Origin: Clostridia bacterium
Lineage (GTDB): Bacteria; Bacillota_A; Clostridia; Oscillospirales; CAG-272
Reading direction: 5' to 3'
Length of the DNA: 5,942 nucleotides
Assembly (NCBI GenBank): GCA_017467225.1
Contig: JAFTSR010000153.1
Location: forward strand, 1-5,942
How positions within the stretch are numbered: the first letter of the stretch is position 1; every line of letters begins with the position of its first letter. Under the pieces are notes generated by a model. It was not told where the DNA came from. It did not search any database and worked only from the letters and a program-made list of their open reading frames with translations. The position numbers and the translations under genes were made by a program. This document shows positions 1-5,907 of this stretch, one piece after another.

Positions 1-1769
1 GAGAACAGGTGTGTCTCCTGCAGCACCACGCCGATCTGCGAACGATGCGCGTTTTGCGAAATATCCTTGATATTGACGTCTTCGATGGTAATCTCGCCCT
101 CGGTCACGTCATACAGACGCATGATCAAGTTGATCAGCGTTGTCTTGCCGCAGCCGGAGTGACCGACCACGCCGATCATCTCACCCTGCTTGATGGACAC
201 GTTGATGTCTTTAAGGACGGGGTTGTAGCTGTCGTAGCCGAAGGTCACGTGCTTGACCTCGACGTCACCCTCAATGCGGATATCCAAGGGCAGCGCGATA
301 TCGCTGACCTCAGGTTCCTCCTCCAGAATCTCCAAAATCTTGGAGAGCGAGGTGATGAAGGCGGAAATGTTACGGGGGATGGCGGTGATCTGCATCAGCG
401 GCTCATAGACGATACCGGCGTAGCTGTTGAACTGGTTGAGCGTACCAAGGTCCAAGGAGCCCTGATACAGCCAAACGTTACCGACCATCATAATGAGATA
501 GCTGCCGATATGAACGACAAAGCCGAGGATGGGGAACAGCGTATCAAAAAGCTTAGCGTTGGATTCCTCCTGGCGCGATTGGTTGGCGGTGTTGGTCTCG
601 AATTCCTCAATGGCACTCTCCTCGTTGCCGTACGCCTTGACGACACGGATGCCGTTGAGAACATCCTGCAGGCCGCGGTTGGTGCGCTGATCGAGGATCC
701 AGGCGCGCACGTTGCGCTTTTGCATGTAGGCCCAGAACTTAACGATAAAGAAGATGGCAAAGGGCAGCGGAATAAAGATGAACAGGCACATGACAGGAGA
801 GATCCAGATCAGAAGAACCAGCGCTGCAATAAAGGAAAATGCCTGTGCAAAGTAAGTCGGGAGCAGGTTGGTGATAAAGTTCTGCACCACGGCAACGTCG
901 TTGTTGATGCGTCCCATCAAATCACCGGTGGATTTGTTCTGAATGGAGGACATCGACAGCATCTGAATTTTTTCGAACAGCAGCGCGCGCAGCATGCGGG
1001 TAAAGCGGTTACCCGAGATGGCGGCCAGACGCGACTGGATAACGCCAATGGCGCGGTGCGCCAGATCAAGAAGGACGATGCAGATGACGATGATGATAAA
1101 CTGGAACATGGCATCTCCCGTCCAGGCGCGCAGCATATTGACAAAGCCGCTGGGGGAGAGACCGTTTTGCGGGTAGATGTAGAAGTTGATGGCTTGCTTC
1201 TGTACGGCAGGCAGGGCAAAGCGGATCAGCACCGAGAAGATGTCAGAGATCAGCGGGAACAGCATCATCATACGCAAGCCGTAGGTCATGCCCCACAGCT
1301 TTTTGTATATTTCCTTTTTGCTCTGACAGAAGGGACAGATTTTGGTGTGAACGACGAACGGTCTGCCGCACTTGGGGCAGAAGCGCTCAGGCTCATTGCT
1401 GGTAACCACACGCACCTTGCCCGTGGCCAGCTCGTCGCAGGCGTTCTGCAGCACGCTGTAGCGCGGCAGGTTGCGACCGGAGATAAAGCGGCACAGAAGC
1501 GTGGAGGTGCCGCGCACCTTGGCATAAAAGCCGCAGGCACCGTAGAAGGTCTCCACCGAGAAATCGCTCATTTCCTTGAGCGACCACTGATCCAGCAGCT
1601 GACCGTCCAGAATGCGGTAGATCGACTGATCAGTGATGACCATAAAGCCCTTGACGCGCTGATCCCCTTCGAAATCGTAGGGAACGCAGTACATCCGTTT
1701 TTCTTCGGGCATCGCAGCGGCAAGGTAGGCTTGCTCGTCCGCGGCGGGTAAATCAAATAACAGTTTCAT
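1..1769 (-). CDS. ABC exporter half-transporter with N-terminal zinc ribbon (3' end outside window)
   Basis: This is a membrane ABC exporter subunit (membrane domain fused to ATPase domain) of unknown substrate. Only residues 1-589 are visible. Residues 1-130 are a soluble domain I do not recognise, containing short beta-like stretches such as GFMVITDQSIYRILDGQ. A zinc ribbon follows (C131-P-K-C134 and C145-P-F-C148). The membrane domain spans about 165-450, with the exporter motif STGDLMGRINNDV at 280-292. The ATPase domain shows the A-loop Tyr512, Walker A GHSGCGKT at 536-543 and Q-loop Gln584. Signature, Walker B and H-loop lie beyond the left edge, so full length is probably near 740 residues. 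The ATG at 1769 is chosen because AAGGAGGT sits 7 nt upstream. It starts 18 bp after the stop of the DUF1854 gene and is the last visible gene of the operon. It probably pairs with the ABC protein encoded at 2446-4872. The family call is very secure; the substrate is unknown. Confidence 0.93.
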   Translation of the reverse strand, partial: MKLLFDLPAADEQAYLAAAMPEEKRMYCVPYDFEGDQRVKGFMVITDQSIYRILDGQLLDQWSLKEMSDFSVETFYGACGFYAKVRGTSTLLCRFISGRNLPRYSVLQNACDELATGKVRVVTSNEPERFCPKCGRPFVVHTKICPFCQSKKEIYKKLWGMTYGLRMMMLFPLISDIFSVLIRFALPAVQKQAINFYIYPQNGLSPSGFVNMLRAWTGDAMFQFIIIVICIVLLDLAHRAIGVIQSRLAAISGNRFTRMLRALLFEKIQMLSMSSIQNKSTGDLMGRINNDVAVVQNFITNLLPTYFAQAFSFIAALVLLIWISPVMCLFIFIPLPFAIFFIVKFWAYMQKRNVRAWILDQRTNRGLQDVLNGIRVVKAYGNEESAIEEFETNTANQSRQEESNAKLFDTLFPILGFVVHIGSYLIMMVGNVWLYQGSLDLGTLNQFNSYAGIVYEPLMQITAIPRNISAFITSLSKILEILEEEPEVSDIALPLDIRIEGDVEVKHVTFGYDSYNPVLKDINVSIKQGEMIGVVGHSGCGKTTLINLIMRLYDVTEGEITIEDVNIKDISQNAHRSQIGVVLQETHLF

Positions 1770-1776
1770 GAGGCTG

Positions 1777-1784
1777 ACCTCCTT
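1777..1784 (-). promoter_or_regulatory. Ribosome binding site of the downstream ABC gene
   Basis: AAGGAGGT on the minus strand is a full match to the anti-Shine-Dalgarno core. It lies 7 nt before the ATG at 1769 and fixes that start. It is the strongest ribosome binding site of the three operon genes. Confidence 0.85.
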
Positions 1785-1787
1785 CTG

Positions 1788-2411
1788 TTACATATAGATC
1801 TCGATCTTCTTCAGGCTTGCCTTGTCGAGCTTTGAGGGATCGGGGATCTGGAAGCAGTTACCGTCGATGTCGTGAATAAAGACGCGGCCGTCCTCCAGCG
1901 TACGGATGTTGGAGGTAACGTTGGTCATGACGAAGCTGACCTTGCCGGCGCTGGTCTCGGCATCCCAGTAGAAGTAGCCGAACTTTTCCTTGACACCCGT
2001 CAGCTTTTTGATAACGGGCGTAAAATAGCGGCGGTCAAGCTCCTCGCGAAGCAGTTCCTGCGTCTGGGCATCGAAGTCGCTCATCCGACGGATCAGACCG
2101 ATCTCAGCGCCCTTGCCCTTCTCGCGGGAGTCGGGCTCCTTGACCGAGATGAACTCCTCAGGGTCGGTGATGGGGAAGGCGCGCACGGGAACGACACGCT
2201 CAAACTCCTCGACGGTGCCGTCGGGCTGGGTGACCTTCAGCGAGATCAGATTGCCCTCGCTGCGCGTGAATACGGCGTTTTCGGCAGTCAGCGGAATGGA
2301 GACGCGAACCTTAAAGAGCGCCTCATCCTCGGCGGAAAGCTCGCCGGACTTTTCAGCGGCGGTATCCTTTGCCGCTACGATCTTTTTATTTTCAGTTTCA
2401 TTGTTAGCCAT
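1788..2411 (-). CDS. DUF1854 family protein, probable ABC transporter accessory subunit
   Basis: This is a 207-residue soluble protein with no signal peptide or membrane segment. Residues 1-32 are a charged, Ala/Glu/Lys-rich, probably disordered tail. Residues from about 42 to 207 match what I know of DUF1854. The matching blocks are FERVVPVRAFP at 70-80, RRYFTPVIKKLTGVKEKFGY at 127-146 followed by a WDAET block at 149-153, TNVTSNIRTLEDGRVFIHDI at 163-182, and DGNCFQIPD at 183-191. The C-terminus is LDKASLKKIEIYM. The molecular role of the family is not established. Family members occur next to ABC transporters in cyanophycin-associated loci of proteobacteria. Here the gene sits between two ABC half-transporter genes, 34 bp after one and 18 bp before the other, which suggests an accessory or regulatory subunit of the exporter (inference). 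The ATG at 2411 is preceded by AAGAAAGGA at a rather long 13-nt spacing. Confidence 0.9.
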   Translation of the reverse strand: MANNETENKKIVAAKDTAAEKSGELSAEDEALFKVRVSIPLTAENAVFTRSEGNLISLKVTQPDGTVEEFERVVPVRAFPITDPEEFISVKEPDSREKGKGAEIGLIRRMSDFDAQTQELLREELDRRYFTPVIKKLTGVKEKFGYFYWDAETSAGKVSFVMTNVTSNIRTLEDGRVFIHDIDGNCFQIPDPSKLDKASLKKIEIYM

Positions 2412-2424
2412 AGTAGTTGCCCAA

Positions 2425-2433
2425 TCCTTTCTT
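2425..2433 (-). promoter_or_regulatory. Ribosome binding site of the DUF1854 gene
   Basis: AAGAAAGGA on the minus strand is complementary to the 16S rRNA tail. It is 13 nt upstream of the ATG at 2411, longer than the usual spacing. No better start codon lies closer, so the ATG is kept. It lies wholly in the 34-bp gap after the upstream ABC gene. Confidence 0.65.
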
Positions 2434-2445
2434 GCACACGGGATA

Positions 2446-4872
2446 TCAAAGTCCCTGCATTACTTTCTTCATCTGTTCGTTTTGCAGCGTGTAGAGCTTG
2501 TAGTAGCAGCCCTTCTTTTCCATCAGCTCCTCGGCGGTGCCGATCTCGGCGACCTCGCCGTTCTCGATCGCCATCAGGTAGTTGCAATCCTTCAGGGTGG
2601 AGAGACGGTGTGCGATGGAGATGGTGGTTCTGCCGACGATCAGCTTTTCGATTGCCTCGCTGATCTGACGCTCAGTCTCGGTGTCCATAGCGGCGGTTGC
2701 CTCGTCCAGAATGAGGATGGAGGGCGAGAGCAGCAGTGCGCGAGCGATGGAGATTCTCTGTCTCTCACCGCCGGAGAGCGAGCGGCTGCCGATACCGACC
2801 ATGGTTTCGTAGCCCTCGGGCAGCTTCATGATGAAGTCGTGCGCGTTGGCGGCACGGGCGGCGGCGATGACGTCCTCCATAGAGGCGTCGGGACGAGCGT
2901 AGCGGATGTTGTCTGCAATGGTGCCTCGGAACAGGAAGATTTCCTGCGAGACGATGGCGATTCCCTTGCGCAGCGAGTCGGTCTTGATGTTCTTGACGTT
3001 GTGTCCGTCGATCTCGACCGAGCCGGAGATAACGTCATACATACGGGTGATCAGATTGGCCACCGTGCTCTTACCCGAGCCGGTGTGACCAACGATACCG
3101 ACGTGGTCGCCGGGCTGAATTTCGAAGGAAACGCTCTTGACGATGGGACGGTTGGGATTGTAGTGGAAGCAGACCTGGTCAAACTTGATGTGACCCTTGA
3201 ACTCCTTGATCTCGACGGCATCGGGCGCGTCGGTGATCTCGGGAATCTGGTCCAGCGTCTCGAACATACGAACGGCACTATTCATGGTGTCGGTCATAAT
3301 GTTGGTAAAGTTGGTGAAGAAGTTGAGCGGCGCGAAGATCATACCGATGTAGCCAAGATACGCCGTCAGCTCACCATAGGTCATTCTGTTGCCCATAACC
3401 TCCAGCCCGCCGAATCCCCAGATCGCCTGCGAGGACATACCGATCAACAGGCTAATGACGGGGAAGATGGACAGCGAGATGAGGTTGGTCTTAAGGTTAG
3501 CTTCGTACAGCTTGGTGGAGTACATGTAGAAGCGGTTGGTCTCCTCGGCCTCCTTGGCGAACGCCTTGACCACGCGAACGCCACCCAGCGAGTCGCCCAG
3601 CATGACGTTGAGCGAGTGGGAGCGGCGCCACTGGCGGTTGTAGGAGCGCCAGAGCTTGGGCAGCATGAATTTGAACATGCAGACGATGATCGGCACCGGG
3701 ATAAAGACGATCAGCGTCAGCTTCCAGTTCATGATGAACAGGAAGATGGCAACGCCGACGAACTTGACCACGTTGATGATCAGCTGCGGCACGCCGTCGA
3801 TGTAGAAGGAACGGATGCGCACGGCGTCGTAGTTGACGCGGTTGATCAGACCACCGGTGCTGTTCTTGTTGAAGAAGGACAGCGACAGGCGCTGAATGGC
3901 GCGGAAGACGGCGACCTTCATGTTGCGCGTGACGCGCGTGGACATATAGGCGTTGCAGCGGTTCTGGAAAATGCTGATGGCCAAGGACAGAATGGCAAGG
4001 CCGATCAGTGCGCCGACGATGATATAGACGTACTTGAGCTCATGCATCTGTCCGGTCACCTGACGAACGGCGTCGGTGACGGAAAGTCCCGCGGTCTCCA
4101 GCTCCTCGACGCTGTAGATGGCCTTGGAACCATCCTCCAGCATAAATTCGTAGGTCGGCTCGCTGATGACACGGTCGAAAAGAATCTGACCGCTGATGAT
4201 CGGGTTGATCAGCGCGATGCCGGCCGTGGCGAACAGGCAGAGGACAACGAAGGCCAGCTGCCATTTGAAGTCCTTGAAGTAGGAAAGCATACGCGTCAGC
4301 GTGCCTGCCTTCTTGGTGCAATGCTCACAGATGCGGCGCTGCTGGTCGGGGTAGACCGTGCCGCACTTGGGGCACTTGGCGTTGAACTGCTCGAAGATGG
4401 GGTCATTCTCAGTGACCTCTTGTCCGTCGTACAGTCTCTCCCAAATGTTGACGAACGCCAAGAGGCGACGTTTGCAGGCGTTGGTGCAGTAGCCAAGGAT
4501 GACGGTCTCACCGCCCGCATGATACTCGGTCAGAGCCGCCTTGTAAGCCTTTTCATCGTCATTGAAATCTGACTTCTTTGGCAAAGGGCGGTAACCGGGT
4601 GGATACAGATGTCCGAGAATTCGGTTGGATGTAGTGAAATTATCTATGTACGGCTCGGTCAGAATTGCCGTGTCGTACGCTTTTACCGTATTGGTGATCG
4701 GGTCGATGCACCAAAGCGTGCGTGCTCCCTCGCCAAGAGCCAGATAAGACTCGCCGAAGTTTCCGTCAGCGTCCAGATCCAAGCGCAGGGCGATGGTGAT
4801 TTGTTCTTGATTTACGTTGTTGGCCGCAAGCAGAGCGTCAAGCTCACGCGGCAGCTTGTCCAGGGGTAACAT
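2446..4872 (-). CDS. ABC exporter half-transporter with N-terminal zinc ribbon (complete, 808 aa)
   Basis: This is a complete membrane ABC exporter subunit, about 200 residues longer than a standard 580-600 aa half-transporter because of an N-terminal cytosolic extension. Numbering is from the ATG at 4872. Residues 1-165 are an unrecognised soluble domain that includes a C129-x3-C133 pair. The zinc ribbon is C167-P-K-C170 with C182-E-H-C185. Six membrane segments lie near 204-226, 281-301, 361-381, 383-400, 464-489 and 502-519, with STGGLINRVNYDA at 338-350. The TM1-TM2 loop of about 55 residues is acidic and longer than usual. The ATPase domain is complete and canonical: A-loop Tyr571, Walker A GHTGSGKS 595-602, Q-loop Gln643, signature LSGGE 699-703, Walker B ending Asp723-Glu724, D-loop AAMD and H-loop His755. 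It is first in the operon, upstream of the DUF1854 gene. Substrate unknown; a role as partner of the ABC protein at 1-1769 is inferred. Confidence 0.95.
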   Translation of the reverse strand: MLPLDKLPRELDALLAANNVNQEQITIALRLDLDADGNFGESYLALGEGARTLWCIDPITNTVKAYDTAILTEPYIDNFTTSNRILGHLYPPGYRPLPKKSDFNDDEKAYKAALTEYHAGGETVILGYCTNACKRRLLAFVNIWERLYDGQEVTENDPIFEQFNAKCPKCGTVYPDQQRRICEHCTKKAGTLTRMLSYFKDFKWQLAFVVLCLFATAGIALINPIISGQILFDRVISEPTYEFMLEDGSKAIYSVEELETAGLSVTDAVRQVTGQMHELKYVYIIVGALIGLAILSLAISIFQNRCNAYMSTRVTRNMKVAVFRAIQRLSLSFFNKNSTGGLINRVNYDAVRIRSFYIDGVPQLIINVVKFVGVAIFLFIMNWKLTLIVFIPVPIIVCMFKFMLPKLWRSYNRQWRRSHSLNVMLGDSLGGVRVVKAFAKEAEETNRFYMYSTKLYEANLKTNLISLSIFPVISLLIGMSSQAIWGFGGLEVMGNRMTYGELTAYLGYIGMIFAPLNFFTNFTNIMTDTMNSAVRMFETLDQIPEITDAPDAVEIKEFKGHIKFDQVCFHYNPNRPIVKSVSFEIQPGDHVGIVGHTGSGKSTVANLITRMYDVISGSVEIDGHNVKNIKTDSLRKGIAIVSQEIFLFRGTIADNIRYARPDASMEDVIAAARAANAHDFIMKLPEGYETMVGIGSRSLSGGERQRISIARALLLSPSILILDEATAAMDTETERQISEAIEKLIVGRTTISIAHRLSTLKDCNYLMAIENGEVAEIGTAEELMEKKGCYYKLYTLQNEQMKKVMQGL

Positions 4873-4880
4873 CAATACAG

Positions 4881-4891
4881 TCACATCCTTT
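4881..4891 (-). promoter_or_regulatory. Ribosome binding site deciding the start of the first ABC gene
   Basis: AAAGGATGTGA on the minus strand matches the extended anti-Shine-Dalgarno complement AAAGGAGGTGA at 10 of 11 bases. It ends 8 nt before the ATG at 4872. A GTG at 4884 in the same frame would add four residues but lies inside this site, so the ATG is preferred. Confidence 0.7.
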
Positions 4892-4978
4892 CATATCGTC
4901 AGAAGACCAAACAGGAATAGGTCATATCCTCAATATGTGCAGTTGCGTTTTACAAGGAAATCCCTCTCCTGTACGACA

Positions 4979-5016
4979 AAAAAAGTGAGTAGATTTATAA
5001 AAAATTTCACTTTTTT
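4979..5016. repeat. 10-bp inverted repeat, possible operator
   Basis: AAAAAAGTGA at 4979-4988 is perfectly repeated in inverse as TCACTTTTTT at 5007-5016, with an 18-bp spacer. A third copy of the core CACTTTT lies at 5029-5035, exactly 21 bp (about two helical turns) from the copy at 5008. The repeat lies immediately downstream of the leftward candidate -10 element, where a repressor could block the ABC operon. The arms are A/T-rich, so chance occurrence is possible. Confidence 0.45.
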
Positions 5017-5019
5017 AAT

Positions 5020-5047
5020 ATGATACCACACTTTTCAAAAAATGCAA
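5020..5047 (-). promoter_or_regulatory. Candidate promoter of the ABC-DUF1854-ABC operon
   Basis: On the minus strand, TTGCAT (5047-5042) could be the -35 and TATCAT (5025-5020) the -10, with a 16-bp spacer. TGG directly precedes the -10, giving the extended -10 form TGNTATNAT, which could offset the weak -35. Transcription would begin near 5013, leaving a leader of about 140 nt. No better sigma-A-like promoter was seen closer to the gene. Confidence 0.4.
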
Positions 5048-5139
5048 TAGGTTTGGCAAAATTTCTTCAAAAAAATTTTCACATAACCGTCACACAAGAA
5101 AAGTTTGGGAGAATTTTTGCAGAAAAATCAAAAAAACTA

Positions 5140-5168
5140 TTTACAAACGGCGCGGCATCGTGTATAAT
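5140..5168 (+). promoter_or_regulatory. Strong sigma-A-type promoter of the sugar isomerase gene
   Basis: TTTACA at 5140-5145 is a 5/6 match to the -35 consensus and TATAAT at 5163-5168 is a perfect -10, with an ideal 17-bp spacer. An A-rich tract at 5121-5137 lies just upstream and could act as an UP element. Transcription should begin near 5175, about 57 nt before the ATG. The strength of the site fits the strongly biased codon use of the gene it serves. Confidence 0.85.
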
Positions 5169-5178
5169 ATAAAGAAAG

Positions 5179-5198
5179 GAAGCCGCCACGCCGGCTTC
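5179..5198 (+). promoter_or_regulatory. Hairpin at the 5' end of the isomerase transcript
   Basis: GAAGCCG at 5179-5185 pairs perfectly with CGGCTTC at 5192-5198 around the 6-nt loop CCACGC. It begins only about 4 nt after the predicted transcription start. Such a 5' stem often protects an mRNA from decay; as DNA it could also be a repressor operator. There is no T run, so it is not an attenuator. It leaves the ribosome binding site at 5217-5222 free. Confidence 0.5.
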
Positions 5199-5216
5199 GC
5201 AATGCTTCAATCAAAG

Positions 5217-5222
5217 AAAGGA
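5217..5222 (+). promoter_or_regulatory. Ribosome binding site of the isomerase gene
   Basis: AAAGGA, preceded by further A/G bases, sits 9 nt upstream of the ATG at 5232 and fixes that start. It rules out the in-frame GTG at 5160, which lies inside the promoter. Confidence 0.8.
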
Positions 5223-5231
5223 TGCTACATC

Positions 5232-5774
5232 ATGAAAAAGGCTGATATTGAGATCGCACGCAAGCAAGCTGCGGAAGTTTTTGCAAAGGCCGGCATCGTT
5301 ATGAATCCCGACGAGCTGGCAAACATCGAGGTCGCTGACTTCGGTCTGAACGACGTTTATCACACCGGCCTGCTGCTGGTTACCTACGTCAACACCGACC
5401 GTTACTGCGGTAAGGAAATGGTGCTGCTGCCCGGCATGACCTGCCCTGAGCACATCCACGCTCCCCTGCCCGAGAAGAACTACATCGGTAAGCAGGAGAC
5501 CTTCCGTTGCCGTTACGGTAAGGTATATCTGTACGTTGAGGGTGAGCCCACGCCCAACCATCACTGCCATCCCGTCAAGGAAGACACCTGCTACACCGTC
5601 TTCCACGAGATCGTGCTCAATCCCGGTGAGCAGTACACCATCGCTCCCAACACCCGCCACTGGTTCTCCACCGATACCGAGTCGGTTATCTCCGAGTTCT
5701 CCTCGCCCTCTTTCGACGAGCTGGACATCTTCACCGACAAGGACATCCAGAGAATCCCCACCATCGACGACTGA
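5232..5774 (+). CDS. D-lyxose ketol-isomerase family cupin protein
   Basis: This 180-residue cytosolic protein of the cupin fold belongs to the D-lyxose isomerase family (Pfam Lyx_isomer type), whose studied members interconvert D-lyxose and D-xylulose using a divalent metal. The visible signature is PEHIHAPLPEKNYIGKQETF at 72-91, with His74 and His76 as the first two metal ligands and Glu89 as the third. The fourth is probably His143 in APNTRHWF, followed by the conserved-looking Glu155 in a SEFSSPS segment. The strand YGKVYLYVEGE at 95-105 is typical of the family. The length is close to the short Bacillus-type members. There is no signal peptide or membrane segment. Codon use is strongly biased (C-ending codons, CGT, GGT, AAG), suggesting high expression. 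The gene has its own promoter and appears monocistronic in this window. Family assignment is secure; the true sugar (lyxose, mannose or another) cannot be read from sequence. Confidence 0.88.
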   Translation: MKKADIEIARKQAAEVFAKAGIVMNPDELANIEVADFGLNDVYHTGLLLVTYVNTDRYCGKEMVLLPGMTCPEHIHAPLPEKNYIGKQETFRCRYGKVYLYVEGEPTPNHHCHPVKEDTCYTVFHEIVLNPGEQYTIAPNTRHWFSTDTESVISEFSSPSFDELDIFTDKDIQRIPTIDD

Positions 5775-5855
5775 TATCGTACATAAAGGTAAGCCGTGCA
5801 GCATAAAGGGTGATGTTCTTAGCGGAGAAATATTAAATGTTTGCCTAACGCCACA

Positions 5856-5907
5856 CGGTAGGGGCAAACTGTGTTCGCCCGCGAGCGTTCACAGAACGCC
5901 CCTACGG
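5856..5907. repeat. REP-like imperfect palindrome downstream of the isomerase gene
   Basis: GTAGGGGC at 5858-5865 pairs perfectly with GCCCCTAC at 5898-5905. Inside, CTGTG (5869-5873) pairs with CACAG (5890-5894) and CGC (5876-5878) with GCG (5885-5887), separated by small symmetric internal loops. The same bases can instead form two side-by-side hairpins: 5862-5880 (7 of 8 pairs, TGT loop) and 5885-5899 (GCGTTC/GAACGC, ACA loop). This two-hairpin build is typical of dispersed bacterial palindromic repeats, and GTAGGGGC-type palindromes are, as I recall, common in Oscillospirales genomes. No T run follows on either strand, so it is not a classical intrinsic terminator, though it could shield the mRNA 3' end. 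Confidence 0.7.

Larger units (their letters stand above)
4873..5231. other. Divergent A/T-rich intergenic regulatory region
   Basis: This 359-bp stretch between the two divergent transcription units has no credible gene. It is far more A/T-rich than the flanking genes, with many A and T runs between about 4978 and 5140. It holds a strong rightward promoter, a weaker leftward promoter candidate, a 10-bp inverted repeat near 4979-5016 and a hairpin at 5179-5198. The part from 4873 to about 5012 would be a leader of about 140 nt for the ABC operon. I see no recognisable riboswitch, T-box or leader peptide in it. Confidence 0.8.

Noticed and set aside
9..1751. Open plus-strand frame of 580 codons opposite the second ABC gene
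   Set aside because: It lies antisense to a gene with clear exporter motifs. Its protein is an Asp/His/Gln/Arg-rich translation with no recognisable domain, and it has no ribosome binding site.
2113..4572. Open plus-strand frame of 819 codons opposite the DUF1854 and first ABC genes
   Set aside because: It is antisense to two well-supported genes, and its length reflects codon bias on the other strand. The composition (Val/Asp/Gly/His-rich, no motifs) is that of a shadow frame.
4873..4884. GTG start at 4884 for the first ABC gene
   Set aside because: It falls inside the AAAGGATGTGA ribosome binding site, leaving no usable spacing. The ATG at 4872 is 8 nt from that site.
4873..5012. Riboswitch or T-box in the ABC operon leader
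   Set aside because: I could find no conserved T-box sequence, terminator/antiterminator pair or known riboswitch core; only weak short pairings are visible.
5058..5128. Short A/T palindromes (AAAATTT...AAATTTT at 5058-5079; ATTTTT-GCAG-AAAAAT at 5113-5128)
   Set aside because: In such A/T-rich sequence these arms are expected by chance, and neither is placed convincingly as an operator or terminator.
5160..5231. GTG start at 5160 adding 24 residues to the isomerase
   Set aside because: The codon lies within the promoter, before its -10 element, so it would not be transcribed. The ATG at 5232 has a well-spaced ribosome binding site.
5211..5867. Open minus-strand frame of 218 codons opposite the isomerase gene
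   Set aside because: It is the antisense shadow of a gene with clear metal-ligand motifs, a promoter and a ribosome binding site. Its own product has no recognisable features.
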